From the NCBI RefSeq assembly GCF_002343915.1, contig NZ_NETK01000001.1, positions 1,302,001 through 1,366,000 on the forward strand: a stretch of 64,000 bases of DNA, given 5' to 3'. Each line of letters opens with the position of its first letter. Within the stretch, counting starts at the first letter, position 1. Under the pieces are notes generated by a model. The model worked only from the letters and a program-made list of their open reading frames with translations. It did not search any database and was not told the origin of the DNA. The translations under genes were made by a program, and so were the position numbers. Shown here one piece after another: positions 8,051 to 16,500 of this stretch. Origin of the DNA: Nannocystis exedens (GTDB taxonomy: Bacteria; Myxococcota_A; Polyangia; Nannocystales; Nannocystaceae).

Positions 8051-8977
8051 TCACGCCCGACGCAGCGACGGCGCCGAGGCCTTGAGCGCCGCGAGCAGGC
8101 AGCGGGCGGCCTCCTCGGCCTCGCGCCGCCACGCCATCCGCCACGGCCGGCGCAGCGGGCCCGACGAGAGCCGCTTGACCACCAGGTCGCCGCGCCCGAG
8201 GTGCGGCCCTGCCATCCACTCCGACAGCACCGCGACGCCCATCCCGGCGCGGGCGACGTCGAGGATCGCCTCGGTCAGCGGCAGCCGCTGCGCTCGCCCC
8301 GGCAGGCGACCGCGGCCGAACACCCGCCGCAAGAACCACCGCGTCTCCGCCTCCGGCGTCTCGCCGGTGATCAGCCGGGCCGCGCGGAGATCGTCGCGCG
8401 ACAGCGTCGGCTTGCGCGCCAGCGGGTGCGTCGGCGCGACCACGAACACGATCTCGTCGGCGAACAGCGGCTGCGTGGCGATCTCCCCGCGCGGCACCTC
8501 GCCCGTGGTCAGCAGCGCGACGTCGATCGCCCCCGCCACCAGCGCCTCGACCGGCGAGCGCGTGTGCTCGATCGCCAGCGCGAACTCGAGGTTCGGCGAG
8601 CGCGCGGCCAGCTCGGCGATCGCCGTCGGCAGCCAGTGATAGGCCGTGTAGCACTCGCACACCAGGCGCACGCGCGTGGGCCGGACGGCCGGCGCCCGCA
8701 CGCTGCGCTCGAGCTCGACCAGCTCGGCGAGCAACCGCGTCGCCCCGGCCACCACTCGCTCGCCCGCGGGCGTCGCCTGCAGCCCCCGCGGCGAGCGCTC
8801 GAACAGGCGCGCGCCCAGTCGGTCCTCCGCGGCCAGCAGCGCCCGACTGACCGCCGGCTGCGACAGGTGCAGCGCCGAGGCGGCCGCCGCCGTCGTGCCC
8901 GCGGTCGCCACGGCGAGGACGACCTGGAGGTCGCGGAGCTCGAGCCGGGGGCGGGGGATCGCGGAGATGCGTGTCAC
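8051..8977 (-). CDS. LysR-family transcriptional regulator
   Basis: A 308-residue LysR-type regulator with an N-terminal winged helix-turn-helix (about 14-72, including ALHLSQPAVSRALLAAEDRLGARLFER) and a C-terminal periplasmic-binding-protein-like effector domain (about 98-295). It is divergent from a glutathione S-transferase gene, the classic LysR arrangement, so it probably controls that gene in response to a small ligand. Its ATG (8977) lies inside the first of two identical GATGCG-N5-CGCATC palindromes in the shared promoter region, which suggests direct autoregulation. Confidence 0.93.
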   Translation of the reverse strand: MTRISAIPRPRLELRDLQVVLAVATAGTTAAAASALHLSQPAVSRALLAAEDRLGARLFERSPRGLQATPAGERVVAGATRLLAELVELERSVRAPAVRPTRVRLVCECYTAYHWLPTAIAELAARSPNLEFALAIEHTRSPVEALVAGAIDVALLTTGEVPRGEIATQPLFADEIVFVVAPTHPLARKPTLSRDDLRAARLITGETPEAETRWFLRRVFGRGRLPGRAQRLPLTEAILDVARAGMGVAVLSEWMAGPHLGRGDLVVKRLSSGPLRRPWRMAWRREAEEAARCLLAALKASAPSLRRA

Positions 8978-8982
8978 GCATC
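8966..8982. promoter_or_regulatory. Probable LysR operator, site 1
   Basis: GATGCG-TGTCA-CGCATC is a perfect 17-bp inverted repeat with the T-N11-A spacing of LysR boxes. It covers the start codon of the LysR gene. An identical pair of arms recurs 31 bp away. Confidence 0.7.
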
Positions 8983-8996
8983 GATTCTATACCAAC

Positions 8997-9013
8997 GATG
9001 CGTTGGACGCATC
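8997..9013. promoter_or_regulatory. Probable LysR operator, site 2
   Basis: GATGCG-TTGGA-CGCATC has the same arms and the same 5-bp gap as site 1 but a different central sequence. The 31-bp offset from site 1 is close to three helical turns, so both sites face the same side of the DNA. It ends 26 bp before the GST start codon. Confidence 0.7.
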
Positions 9014-9039
9014 CTGTCCCGTGCGCCATCCTCCCCGCC

Positions 9040-9717
9040 ATGCAGCTCTACGGTTCACCCCTCTCCTGCTCCGCGGCCACCCGCATCGCGCTCCTCGAGG
9101 CCGGCGCCCCGTTCGAGTACGTCGAGGTCGACGCGCCGACCAAGCGCACCCGCGACGGCGCCGACTACCGCGAGATCCACCCGCTCGGGCTCGTCCCCGC
9201 GCTGCGCACCGACGACGGCCAGCTCATCACCGAGAACGCCGCCGTGTTGCAGTACGTCGCCGACGCGCACCCGGCCGCCGCCCTGGCCCCGCCTCCGGGC
9301 GGCCTCGAGCGCGTCCGCCTGCAGCAGTGGCTGTGCTTCATCGGCACCGAGCTGCACAAGGGCGTCTACGCGCCCCTGCTCGGCAGCGAGGTGCCCGAGG
9401 CCGTCCGCAGCTGGGCGCTCGAGAAGGGCCTGTCGCGCTTCGACTACCTCGCGCGTCACCTCGACGGGCGCGAGTTCTTGCTCGATCGCTTCAGCGTCGC
9501 CGACGCCTACCTCGTCGTCGTGCTGACGTGGTCGGTCGCCACGCCGATCGACCTCAAGAAGTGGCCGTCCCTCGTCGCCTACCTGCAGCGGCTGCAGGCG
9601 CGCCCGAGCGTCGCCGCCGCGCTGCACGCCGAGCGCAAGCTCTACGGCGAGGAGCTCGCGCGCCACGGCCGGCCGGTGCCCGCGTTCCTGCGCCCGCGCG
9701 AGGCGACGGCGTCCTGA
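9040..9717 (+). CDS. Glutathione S-transferase family protein
   Basis: A 225-residue GST with an N-terminal thioredoxin-like domain (MQLYGSPLSCSAATRIALLE, with the glutathione-contacting segment GQLITENAAVLQYVAD near 64-79) and an all-helical C-terminal domain (about 92-205). It probably conjugates or isomerises electrophiles with glutathione in the cytosol. The ATG at 9040 is chosen because the fold starts at once; an upstream in-frame start would run through the operator. It is divergent from the LysR gene and likely under its control. Confidence 0.92.
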   Translation: MQLYGSPLSCSAATRIALLEAGAPFEYVEVDAPTKRTRDGADYREIHPLGLVPALRTDDGQLITENAAVLQYVADAHPAAALAPPPGGLERVRLQQWLCFIGTELHKGVYAPLLGSEVPEAVRSWALEKGLSRFDYLARHLDGREFLLDRFSVADAYLVVVLTWSVATPIDLKKWPSLVAYLQRLQARPSVAAALHAERKLYGEELARHGRPVPAFLRPREATAS

Positions 9718-9797
9718 CGCCGCGATCGAACGGCGCTCCCGTCGTCCCCGCCGCTGCGTCCCGGGCGGAGCACGGTCATCGATCGCGCGGGACACCA

Positions 9798-9834
9798 CGC
9801 CGCTCCTCGCCGGGGACGGGCGAGCGGAGCGGCG
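9798..9834. terminator. Bidirectional hairpin between GST and CPBP genes
   Basis: CGCCGCTC-C-TCGCC at 9798-9811 pairs with GGCGA-GCG-GAGCGGCG at 9819-9834 with a small internal bulge. It lies between two convergent genes, so it could stop transcription from both sides. Confidence 0.5.
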
Positions 9835-9839
9835 GCGGG

Positions 9840-10607
9840 TCACGTCAGCAGCAGCGGCAAGACCACGTGCAGCGCGATGTCGGCCGCGAAATGCATCACG
9901 ATCGCGTGCTCGAGGCCGCGGCGCACATACACCGCGCCGAACAGCACGCCCAGGATCGCGTTCAACAGCAGCGTGCGCGCCACCACGAGGGCGGTCAGCG
10001 GCCAGACCTGCGCCGCCGCGGGGAGGTGCAGCGCGCCGAACAGCAGCGCCGAACCGACGATCCCCACCGCGAGCGCCGCCCGCCGTCCGAACAGCCGCGC
10101 CGTCGCCCACGCCAGCACCGTCGCCAGCCCGAGGCGCGTCAGCACCTCCTCCGCGATGCCGCCGTAGAAGCTGGCCAAAAAGCCATGCCACGGCGACGGC
10201 CGCGGCAGCTCCCCGCCGAGCGGCGGCGGCATCGACGACACGAACGCCAGGTCGATCCCGGCGGCCAGCACCCCTGCCCCCAGGCCGTACAGCGCCATGC
10301 GCCCGAGCGAGCGAGGCAGAGGCGGGTGTTCGCCGCGCAACCGCGCCTCGAGCCACGGGCTGCCGACGCCGAGCCGACGCCCGGCCGCCGTCCCGGCCCA
10401 GGCGAGCAGGAACGCCTGCAACCCGACCTGAACCACGAACACGGCCGCGAGGGCAGCCACCGGCAGCGGCAGCGGCTTCGGCAGCATCGTCAAGACGTAC
10501 GGCACGACCGCGACGGCCGCGAGCGACGAGAGCAGGCCCCACACCAGCGCCACTCGCCAGGCGGCCGGACAAACCGAGTTGGCTACCGTTCTCATTTTTG
10601 ATAACAT
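9840..10607 (-). CDS. CPBP-family intramembrane metalloprotease
   Basis: About 255 residues with roughly eight hydrophobic helices. The CPBP (CAAX-protease and bacteriocin-processing) motifs are visible: EEVLTR (the EExxxR motif), then FGALHL and a C-terminal HFAAD, which supply the Glu/His metal ligands inside the membrane. It is a probable intramembrane endopeptidase of unknown substrate. The start is uncertain: ATG at 10607 or 10595, neither with a clear ribosome-binding site. It is divergent from an ArsR-like regulator whose start is only 9-21 bp away, so the two are likely co-regulated. Confidence 0.85.
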   Translation of the reverse strand: MLSKMRTVANSVCPAAWRVALVWGLLSSLAAVAVVPYVLTMLPKPLPLPVAALAAVFVVQVGLQAFLLAWAGTAAGRRLGVGSPWLEARLRGEHPPLPRSLGRMALYGLGAGVLAAGIDLAFVSSMPPPLGGELPRPSPWHGFLASFYGGIAEEVLTRLGLATVLAWATARLFGRRAALAVGIVGSALLFGALHLPAAAQVWPLTALVVARTLLLNAILGVLFGAVYVRRGLEHAIVMHFAADIALHVVLPLLLT

Positions 10608-10615
10608 TACCCGGC
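10596..10615. promoter_or_regulatory. Compact AT-rich divergent promoter region
   Basis: The only AT-rich stretch locally (TTTTTGATAACATTA) lies between the CPBP start and the regulator ATG at 10616. The gap is too short for separated 5' UTRs, so at least one transcript is probably leaderless and the regulator may bind here. No clean inverted repeat was found. Confidence 0.35.
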
Positions 10616-11206
10616 ATGACGCGACGCGCAACCAAAAAACCCCGGCCGCGCCCGATCGGCGCGCGGGAGCGGGCCGACGCGCTGCTCCACCCGTTGCGGC
10701 TGCGGATCGTCGAGGCCGTCGCCGCCGCGGCCCGGCCGATGACCGCCGCCGGGCTGCTCGCGGCGCTGCCCGACGTCGCCCCGGCGACCCTCTACCGCCA
10801 CCTCAACGTGCTCGTGAGCGCGGGCGTGCTGCGGGTCGTCGGCGAGCAGCCCAAGCGCGGCGGGCTCGAGCGGAGCTTCACGCTGCACGAGCCCGCCGCC
10901 CACCTCGACGACGCCGCGGCCCGCCGGCTCTCGCCCGGCGATCACACCCGCGGCTTCGCCGCGTTCACCGCCCACCTGCTCGACGCCTGGGGCCGATACA
11001 TCAAGCGCGCCGCGGCGCGCGGAGCGGTCGACCTCGCGGCCGACGGCGCCGGCTACCGCAGCACCTTGCTGCACCTCGACGACGCCGAGTTCCGCGAGCT
11101 CGTCACGGCGCTGCAGGCGGCCCTGCGACCGTTCGTCGAGCGGGGCCCCGCCCCCGGCACGCGCCCTCGCCTGCTGTCGACGATCGTCTTCCCGTTCGAC
11201 CCCTGA
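10616..11206 (+). CDS. ArsR-like winged-helix transcriptional regulator
   Basis: A 196-residue protein with an N-terminal winged helix (about 18-85: ADALLHPLRLRIVEAV then DVAPATLYRHLNVLVSAGVLRVV) of the ArsR/HTH_20 type, followed by a helical C-terminal domain of about 100 residues probably used for dimerisation or ligand sensing. A strongly basic N-terminal tail (RRATKKPRPRP) precedes it. The ATG at 10616 is preferred over a TTG six codons upstream. It is divergent from the CPBP protease gene, which is its likely target. Confidence 0.88.
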   Translation: MTRRATKKPRPRPIGARERADALLHPLRLRIVEAVAAAARPMTAAGLLAALPDVAPATLYRHLNVLVSAGVLRVVGEQPKRGGLERSFTLHEPAAHLDDAAARRLSPGDHTRGFAAFTAHLLDAWGRYIKRAAARGAVDLAADGAGYRSTLLHLDDAEFRELVTALQAALRPFVERGPAPGTRPRLLSTIVFPFDP

Positions 11207-11326
11207 ACGGACCGCCCGCCCCGGCGCCCCGGTCAGGCCCGCCCGAACGCACGCCGCTGGTACTCGCGGGGCACGAGCCGCCGCCCGACAGCCGCGCTGC
11301 GACTCGTGCTCCCCGGGCGGCCACCG

Positions 11327-11390
11327 CCTGTTCCACGCACATGTCGCGGGCGCCCGAGCGAAGATGTCCTCGGGGACAGCTCACTGCGGC
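11327..11390. repeat. 14-bp-period palindromic array, about 5 decayed units
   Basis: GCCTGTTC, ACATGTCG (13 bp on), CCCGAGCG (14 bp on), then AGATGTCC and ACAGCTCA (14 bp apart, near 11362 and 11376). The array runs into the 3' end of the P460-like gene between two convergent genes. Confidence 0.65.
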
Positions 11391-11830
11391 AGCGCGAACG
11401 CGAGGATCCCGTCGTCCCCGTCGTCGTGGCAGCGGGTGCAGGCGTGCGGGTCGCCGGAGTAGACCACCTCGCCGCTGGTCTCGTACTCGGCGAAGAACCA
11501 CGCGTCGCCGCGCTTCTGCATGGCGACGACGATGTGCGGTTCGCCGGCCTCGAAGCCGTCCTTGACCACGACCGAGCCGTCCGGCCAGGCGCCGAGCGGG
11601 CCGCCGGCGAGCGCCTCCACCACCACGTCGTTGATGAAGATCTCCACCTCGTCGCCGTGGACCGTCGCGCTCGGCCTGCGCGCCTCGTAGCCGGGCGCGC
11701 GCGCCCACGCCTGGTAGTCGGCGGCCTGCAGCTCGTCCCACAGCGCCTCGGCGCTCTCGGGGTGCTGGTTGCTGCAGGCGGCGAGGAGGACGGCGACGGA
11801 CCCCGCGAGGGCGGCGCGACGGACGGGCAT
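11381..11830 (-). CDS. Cytochrome P460-like lipoprotein
   Basis: A 149-residue lipoprotein with a signal peptide and lipobox LLAAC (Cys about residue 19). It has a beta-rich domain (TVHGDEVEIFINDVVVEAL, then GSVVVKDGF, then GDAWFFAEYE) and a single heme c motif CTRCH near residue 130. The order and the C-terminal CxxCH fit the cytochrome P460 family (hydroxylamine oxidation or NO-related chemistry in studied members), or a related diheme-free electron carrier. Its partner is not apparent nearby. It is convergent with the ArsR-like gene across a repeat array. Confidence 0.75.
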   Translation of the reverse strand: MPVRRAALAGSVAVLLAACSNQHPESAEALWDELQAADYQAWARAPGYEARRPSATVHGDEVEIFINDVVVEALAGGPLGAWPDGSVVVKDGFEAGEPHIVVAMQKRGDAWFFAEYETSGEVVYSGDPHACTRCHDDGDDGILAFALPQ

Positions 11831-12201
11831 GGCAGGGCTACGCCGCAGCCCGGTCGAAGTTACGCCCCGCGACTGCCTCCGCGCCGGAAATGACCTGTCC
11901 CACGAGCCAGGAACCCCGGCTCGCGCCGCCGCCCGGCGAGCGAGTCAGGCCCGTGCACCGGCGGCAGCCCGGCGGAGGCCCGACCGCACCGCCACGCCGC
12001 CGCGCGCGGCCGCACGCGCACATGTCCCCGGGGACATCTCACGACCCCCCCCACGATCGATCGCGCCCGCGCGCGAGCGGGCCCGGCCTCCGCTGTCCAT
12101 CGCGGACCGCGGTTCGAGATCGCCGGGGCGACAGCTTCGCGACGGCAGACCCCCGGCGATCCCGCATGCGACGGCCGCGAGGGTTCGCCTAGATTGGCGC
12201 G
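11831..12201. repeat. Divergent intergenic region with two 14-bp-type arrays
   Basis: 371 bp without a gene, between the P460-like lipoprotein and the esterase-like lipoprotein. It contains ACCTGTCCCACGAG-CCAGG at 11893 and the perfect palindrome ATGTCCCCGGGGACAT around 12020-12037 (units at 12020 and 12034). Promoters for both flanking genes should lie here, but no convincing -35/-10 pair was found. Confidence 0.6.
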
Positions 12202-13644
12202 ATGATTTGCCGCGCTTCCCTTCTCTCGACCGCCTGTTTCGCGCTGTTCGCCTGCCAGGATCCCGCCGGCGGCGGCACCGACACCGAGACGACGAGCGAC
12301 CCCTCGACCACCACGAGCACCGGCGGCCCCACCACCGACGCGCCCACCACCGAGACTTCGACGACCGGGACCAGCGACGCCACCACGACCACGACCTCGA
12401 CGACCAGCGTCGACACCACCACCGACGCGACCACCACCGACGCGACCACCACCGACGCGACCACCACCGACGCGACCACCACCGAGGGCGTCGACACCAC
12501 CACCACCACCACCGACACCACCACCACCGAGGGCGTCGATACGACGACGACGACGACGACGACCTCGACCTCGACGACGGACGCCACCACCGGCGACACC
12601 GACACCGAGACCACCGGTGAGCCCTCGCCGTGGGACGGCGAGCCGCTGCCGGACGCCCCGCCGGGCGAGTGGCAGTGGGTGCCGTTCCCCGAGTCGCTGT
12701 GCCGAGACGGCAGCAGCACCGGCATCGCCGTGCGCTACGGCACCGGCGCCGGCCTGATGATCTACTTCCAGAGCGGCGGCGCCTGCTTCAACGCCGCCAC
12801 CTGCAACCAGAACATCAAGAGCTTCGGCCTGGCGAGCTACAACAACTTCGTCCAGAACGTCGGCAGCAAGGGCATCTTCGACCCCGACGAGCCCGCCAAC
12901 CCCGTCCTCGACTGGAGCGTCGTGTTCGTCCCCTACTGCACCGGCGACGTCCACGCCGGCGCCCGCAACGACGTGCCGATCCCGGGCCTCGCCGACCCGC
13001 AGCAATTCGTCGGCTTCAACAACGTCACCCACTACCTCGAGCGCATCGTCCCGACCTTCGTCGACAGCGTCGATCACGTCCTCGTCACCGGCGAGAGCGC
13101 CGGCGGCTTCGGCTCCGCCTTCAACTACGACCGGATCGCCGAGGCCTTCCCCGATCGCCCCGTCACCCTCCTCGACGACTCCGGCCCCGTCATGTCCGAC
13201 GAGTTCATGGCCCCCTGCCTGCAGCAGCAGTGGCGCGACCTGTGGAACTTCGCGGAGACGCTGCCGGCCGATTGCGCCGACTGCTTCAACCCCGACGGCG
13301 GCGGCATCTCCAACGTCCTCAAATATCTCGGCGACAAGCACAAGGACCAGCGCCTCGGCCTGATCTCCGCGCTGCAGGATCAGACGATCCGCTACTTCTT
13401 CGGCTTCGGCCTCAACGACTGCGCCGGCGGCCAGATGAGCGGCGCCATGTTCACCGACGGCCTCGTCGATCTGCGCGACAACGTGATGAGCGAGCCCGCC
13501 GGCACCTGGGGCGCCTTCTACCCGTCCGGCATGCAGCACACCTGGCTGACCCAGAACTTCTACACCGCCGAGATCAACGGCACCCTGATGCGCGACTGGG
13601 TCGCCGACCTCCTCGCCGGCACGGCGACCAACGTCGCGCCCTGA
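12202..13644 (+). CDS. Pectin-acetylesterase (Notum)-family lipoprotein
   Basis: A 480-residue lipoprotein: lipobox FAC (Cys about residue 18), a Thr-rich linker to about 140, then an alpha/beta hydrolase domain of the pectinacetylesterase/Notum family. Signatures are MIYFQSGGACFN, WSVVFVPYCTGDVHAG, the nucleophile GESAGGFGS (Ser near 297) and the C-terminal MQHTW with the catalytic His. It probably deacetylates a polysaccharide or lipid-like ester at the cell surface. The linker DNA at about 12424-12484 is a 15-bp minisatellite (ACCACCACCGACGCG, about four copies) encoding TTTDA repeats, so its length may vary between strains. Confidence 0.88.
   Translation: MICRASLLSTACFALFACQDPAGGGTDTETTSDPSTTTSTGGPTTDAPTTETSTTGTSDATTTTTSTTSVDTTTDATTTDATTTDATTTDATTTEGVDTTTTTTDTTTTEGVDTTTTTTTTSTSTTDATTGDTDTETTGEPSPWDGEPLPDAPPGEWQWVPFPESLCRDGSSTGIAVRYGTGAGLMIYFQSGGACFNAATCNQNIKSFGLASYNNFVQNVGSKGIFDPDEPANPVLDWSVVFVPYCTGDVHAGARNDVPIPGLADPQQFVGFNNVTHYLERIVPTFVDSVDHVLVTGESAGGFGSAFNYDRIAEAFPDRPVTLLDDSGPVMSDEFMAPCLQQQWRDLWNFAETLPADCADCFNPDGGGISNVLKYLGDKHKDQRLGLISALQDQTIRYFFGFGLNDCAGGQMSGAMFTDGLVDLRDNVMSEPAGTWGAFYPSGMQHTWLTQNFYTAEINGTLMRDWVADLLAGTATNVAP
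12415..12484 (+). repeat. 15-bp minisatellite in the Thr-linker coding region
   Basis: About four near-identical copies of ACCACCACCGACGCG encode repeated TTTDA. Because 15 bp is a whole number of codons, copy-number change would lengthen or shorten the linker without a frameshift. Confidence 0.85.
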
Positions 13645-13652
13645 CGTTCACT

Positions 13653-13710
13653 GCCCGCGAGCTGCGGGCGGGGTTCGTCCCGCCCGGGTGCCGGCCCGAG
13701 CGCTCGGGCC
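13653..13710. terminator. Two hairpins between convergent genes
   Basis: GCCCGC-GAGCT-GCGGGC (13653-13669) is followed by the perfect 18-bp palindrome GGCCCGAGCGCTCGGGCC (13693-13710). They lie between the convergent esterase-like and ferritin-like lipoprotein genes and could terminate both transcripts. Confidence 0.55.
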
Positions 13711-13737
13711 AGGCGCATCACGCGAGCGCGACCCGAA

Positions 13738-15171
13738 TCAGGCCGCCCAGAGCGACGCCTTGCAGCGCTCGAACATCGCGGTTGCGATCGCGGAGCTCGG
13801 CACCCCGCACCGGCGCGACACCTCGGGGTCGGGCTCGGTGGTCGCCAGGGCGACCGTCAGGCGCGCCAGCTCGGCGGCCTCGGCCGCGTGCACGCGCGCG
13901 CGCGCGGCCTCGTCGAGCTGACCGTCGAGCCAGGCCGCGACGTCCCACGCCAGCGCCGCGTGGTTCAGCTCGTCCTCGGCGATCGCGGCGAACAGCCGGC
14001 GCAGCGGCTCGTCCGCGGCCATCGACGCCTGGTAGCGGGCGACCAGCGCGCCGAAGGTCTCGCGCACGCAGCCCTCGACCGCGTTCTCGAGCGCCAGCGC
14101 TTCGAGCGAGCGCACCTCCGCGGGCACCTCGATCGCCGGCGACGCGCCGTCGGTCGCGGCCAGGCCCGCGCGCAGGCCGGCGAAGCCTGCCGCGTGGCGG
14201 ACCTCGTCGCGCGCCGCTGCCTCGGCGCGCTCGATCAGCGCCGCCGGGGCCCCGTGGTGCGCGAGCTCGCGGGCCAGGCGCTCGAACGCCGGCACGCTGG
14301 CCGCCTCGAGGTGGTGCATCTCGTCGAGGTAGGCCACGAGCGCGCTGTCGGCGGTGCGGGGCGCCGGGCGGAAGCCCTCGGGGCGGCGCCCCGCGACCGC
14401 GCAGCCCTCGTCGGGCTTGGTGAGGTCGACCTCGGCCTGCGACGACACCGTCTCGCCCTTCACCGTCACCACATGGCCGTGGAATTGGTTGAGGCACTCG
14501 TTGAAGTTCTTCTTCGCCAGCAGCTCGTGGCCGCCCTCGACCTCGCGCACCTTGCTCGCGTCGCACAGCGGCGCGTAGCCGTCGAGCGTGGTGAGGAACA
14601 TCGCCTCGACGGGCGCGTCGACGGTGCCGAACAACGCCATGACCTCGGCGCGGGTGGTGATCGTCGCCACCTCGGCGCCGGACTGGACCACCAGGTACGT
14701 CGCCGTCGGCATGCGCCCGGCCCCCGGGGGGAACAGCGAATTGGGCGAGGTCGCCTTGGCCAGCGCCTTGGTGCACGCCTTGGCGGTCTTCGGGTCCTTG
14801 CAGCGCTCGCCGGAGCTGGCGACCGGCTGCGAGTCTTGCACCTTCCATTGCTCGCCCTTGTCCGGTCGCAGCGTCGACATCCGCAGCTCGACGTAATCAT
14901 AGGGCTTGGCCAGCTTCGCCTCGCCGAAGCGGGCGACCAGCGCGGCCGGATCGCAGGTGTCGCCGGCGAAGTCGGCCGCCGTCGGCCCGGGCGGGGTCTC
15001 CGGCGCGGGCGGCTCCGCGGGCTCGGCGGGCGGCTCGGCGGGCGTGCTGCTGTCGGTCGGCGCCGGCTCGGGCGTGGCGGTCGAAGTCTTCTCGCAGCCG
15101 GTGGCGGAGACGGTCGAGGCCAGAGCGGCGGCGATCGACGCGGTGAACACGGTGTGGAGGCGGTCTCGCAT
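13738..15171 (-). CDS. Ferritin-like-domain lipoprotein
   Basis: Encodes 477 residues: a signal peptide with a Cys near residue 26, a Pro/Glu/Ala linker, a domain of about 200 residues with a GHVVTVKG segment, and a C-terminal ferritin-like four-helix bundle (about 275-440). The bundle carries repeated carboxylate/His pairs: EMHHLE, RDEVRH, ENAVEGCVRE and EDELNH, the pattern of a di-iron centre. It probably binds iron or oxidises a substrate at the envelope; a Glu/His set this complete argues for a functional metal site. It is followed on the same strand 75 bp upstream by the Rieske oxygenase gene. Confidence 0.83.
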   Translation of the reverse strand: MRDRLHTVFTASIAAALASTVSATGCEKTSTATPEPAPTDSSTPAEPPAEPAEPPAPETPPGPTAADFAGDTCDPAALVARFGEAKLAKPYDYVELRMSTLRPDKGEQWKVQDSQPVASSGERCKDPKTAKACTKALAKATSPNSLFPPGAGRMPTATYLVVQSGAEVATITTRAEVMALFGTVDAPVEAMFLTTLDGYAPLCDASKVREVEGGHELLAKKNFNECLNQFHGHVVTVKGETVSSQAEVDLTKPDEGCAVAGRRPEGFRPAPRTADSALVAYLDEMHHLEAASVPAFERLARELAHHGAPAALIERAEAAARDEVRHAAGFAGLRAGLAATDGASPAIEVPAEVRSLEALALENAVEGCVRETFGALVARYQASMAADEPLRRLFAAIAEDELNHAALAWDVAAWLDGQLDEAARARVHAAEAAELARLTVALATTEPDPEVSRRCGVPSSAIATAMFERCKASLWAA

Positions 15172-15246
15172 GCGGCGTCAGGATAGCCGGCCAGGCCGGC
15201 CGCGTGGGGGCGATCTGCGCGACCGACGGCGCGCGACCGGCCTCGA

Positions 15247-16404
15247 CTACGCCGTCCCGGGCGAGCGGGCCCAGCCGCCGTCGCGGTAGCCACGGGCCAC
15301 GCGGGTCACGAACTCGTAGACCGCCTGCTCGCGCGGGGCGAACACGCCGGGGCGGAAGCCGCGGGAGGACACCCCGCGCTGCACGCTCTCGACCGCGCGC
15401 CAATCTTGCCGATTGGTCATGTCCCAAAAGTCTACCGCGTACGCCGGCGAGAACCCGGGCGCCGCGATCGCGTCGGGGTGGAACAGCCACTGGCACTCCA
15501 CGCGCGTGCGGTCGGGCGCGAGCGGCTCGAGCCGGTGCGTCAGCACGTAATCGGGGTGGAGGCTGAGCAGCAGGTTGGCGCCGACCCCGTAATAGAACAC
15601 GCTGCGTCGCTGCTCGGGCGACAGCCGGGGCAGCGGCTGCCCGCCGCTCTTGCCGTCGAACGACATCGTCTCGACGTCGGCCATGAGCTGCATCGGCCCG
15701 CCGATCCACGCACCCGCGCCGGCGTAGTTCTGGCCGCTGTTGGGCGGACTGACGCGGCACAGCTGCGGGTGGATCAGCGGGCAGTGGTAGCACTCGTGGT
15801 AGTTCTCGACCACGAGCTTCCAGTTGGCCACCAGCTCGTAGCTGTGGGTCGCCGCGATCTGCAGCGACTCGAGGTCGTGCGCGGCCGTCAGCGCGTCGAG
15901 GTCGCCGAGCCATTGCTTCAGCGGGATCGCCGAGCCCGAGAGGTTGACGAACACGAAGCCGCGCCAGATCTCGACGCGCACCGGCACCAGCCCGCGCGGC
16001 TCCGACGCGCGCCGCTGGCCGCGCAGCGCCCCGTCGAGCTCGTAGACCCAGCCGTGATAGGGGCAGCGGATCTGGCCGCCGCGCACGCACTCGCCGACCT
16101 GGACCAGCTCGTGGGCGCGGTGGCGGCACACGTTGAAGAAGCCGCGGATCTCGCCGGACCTGTCGCGCACCAGCAGCACGCCCTCGCGCCCGGCGCGGAT
16201 CGCCCGCTGCGCCCCGACCTGATCGAGCGACTGGGCCCGGCCGACGCACACCCACGCGTCGTCGAGGAACGCGCCCAGCTCCCACTGATGCACGGCCGGC
16301 GACACGTACGCCTCGCGCGGCAGGCCCTCGCCCTCGCCGAACGGCCGCAGCACCTGGGCCAGCGCGGACGGATCGACCGGGGCGACGAGCGTGGAGGCGT
16401 CCAT
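15247..16404 (-). CDS. Rieske-type non-heme iron oxygenase, alpha subunit
   Basis: Encodes 385 residues. The N-terminal Rieske [2Fe-2S] domain has CRH at 93-95 and CPYH at 114-117; the C-terminal catalytic domain has the mononuclear iron signature NYHECYHCPLIHP (201-213) and a downstream Asp in DMTNRQD. This is a ring-hydroxylating or quaternary-ammonium-type oxygenase (GbcA/CntA-like branch); it needs a reductase, which is not encoded nearby. Substrate unknown. It reads in the same direction as the ferritin-like lipoprotein, with a short gap, so the two may share a transcript. Confidence 0.9.
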   Translation of the reverse strand: MDASTLVAPVDPSALAQVLRPFGEGEGLPREAYVSPAVHQWELGAFLDDAWVCVGRAQSLDQVGAQRAIRAGREGVLLVRDRSGEIRGFFNVCRHRAHELVQVGECVRGGQIRCPYHGWVYELDGALRGQRRASEPRGLVPVRVEIWRGFVFVNLSGSAIPLKQWLGDLDALTAAHDLESLQIAATHSYELVANWKLVVENYHECYHCPLIHPQLCRVSPPNSGQNYAGAGAWIGGPMQLMADVETMSFDGKSGGQPLPRLSPEQRRSVFYYGVGANLLLSLHPDYVLTHRLEPLAPDRTRVECQWLFHPDAIAAPGFSPAYAVDFWDMTNRQDWRAVESVQRGVSSRGFRPGVFAPREQAVYEFVTRVARGYRDGGWARSPGTA

Positions 16405-16500
16405 CGGCGCAGAGCTTAGTCGACCTCCCCCGCGCGGTCGAACCGACCTTGCGGACCGCGGGCGCGAGGGTCACAGCGGGCGATCGGTCCCGCGCCGGCG

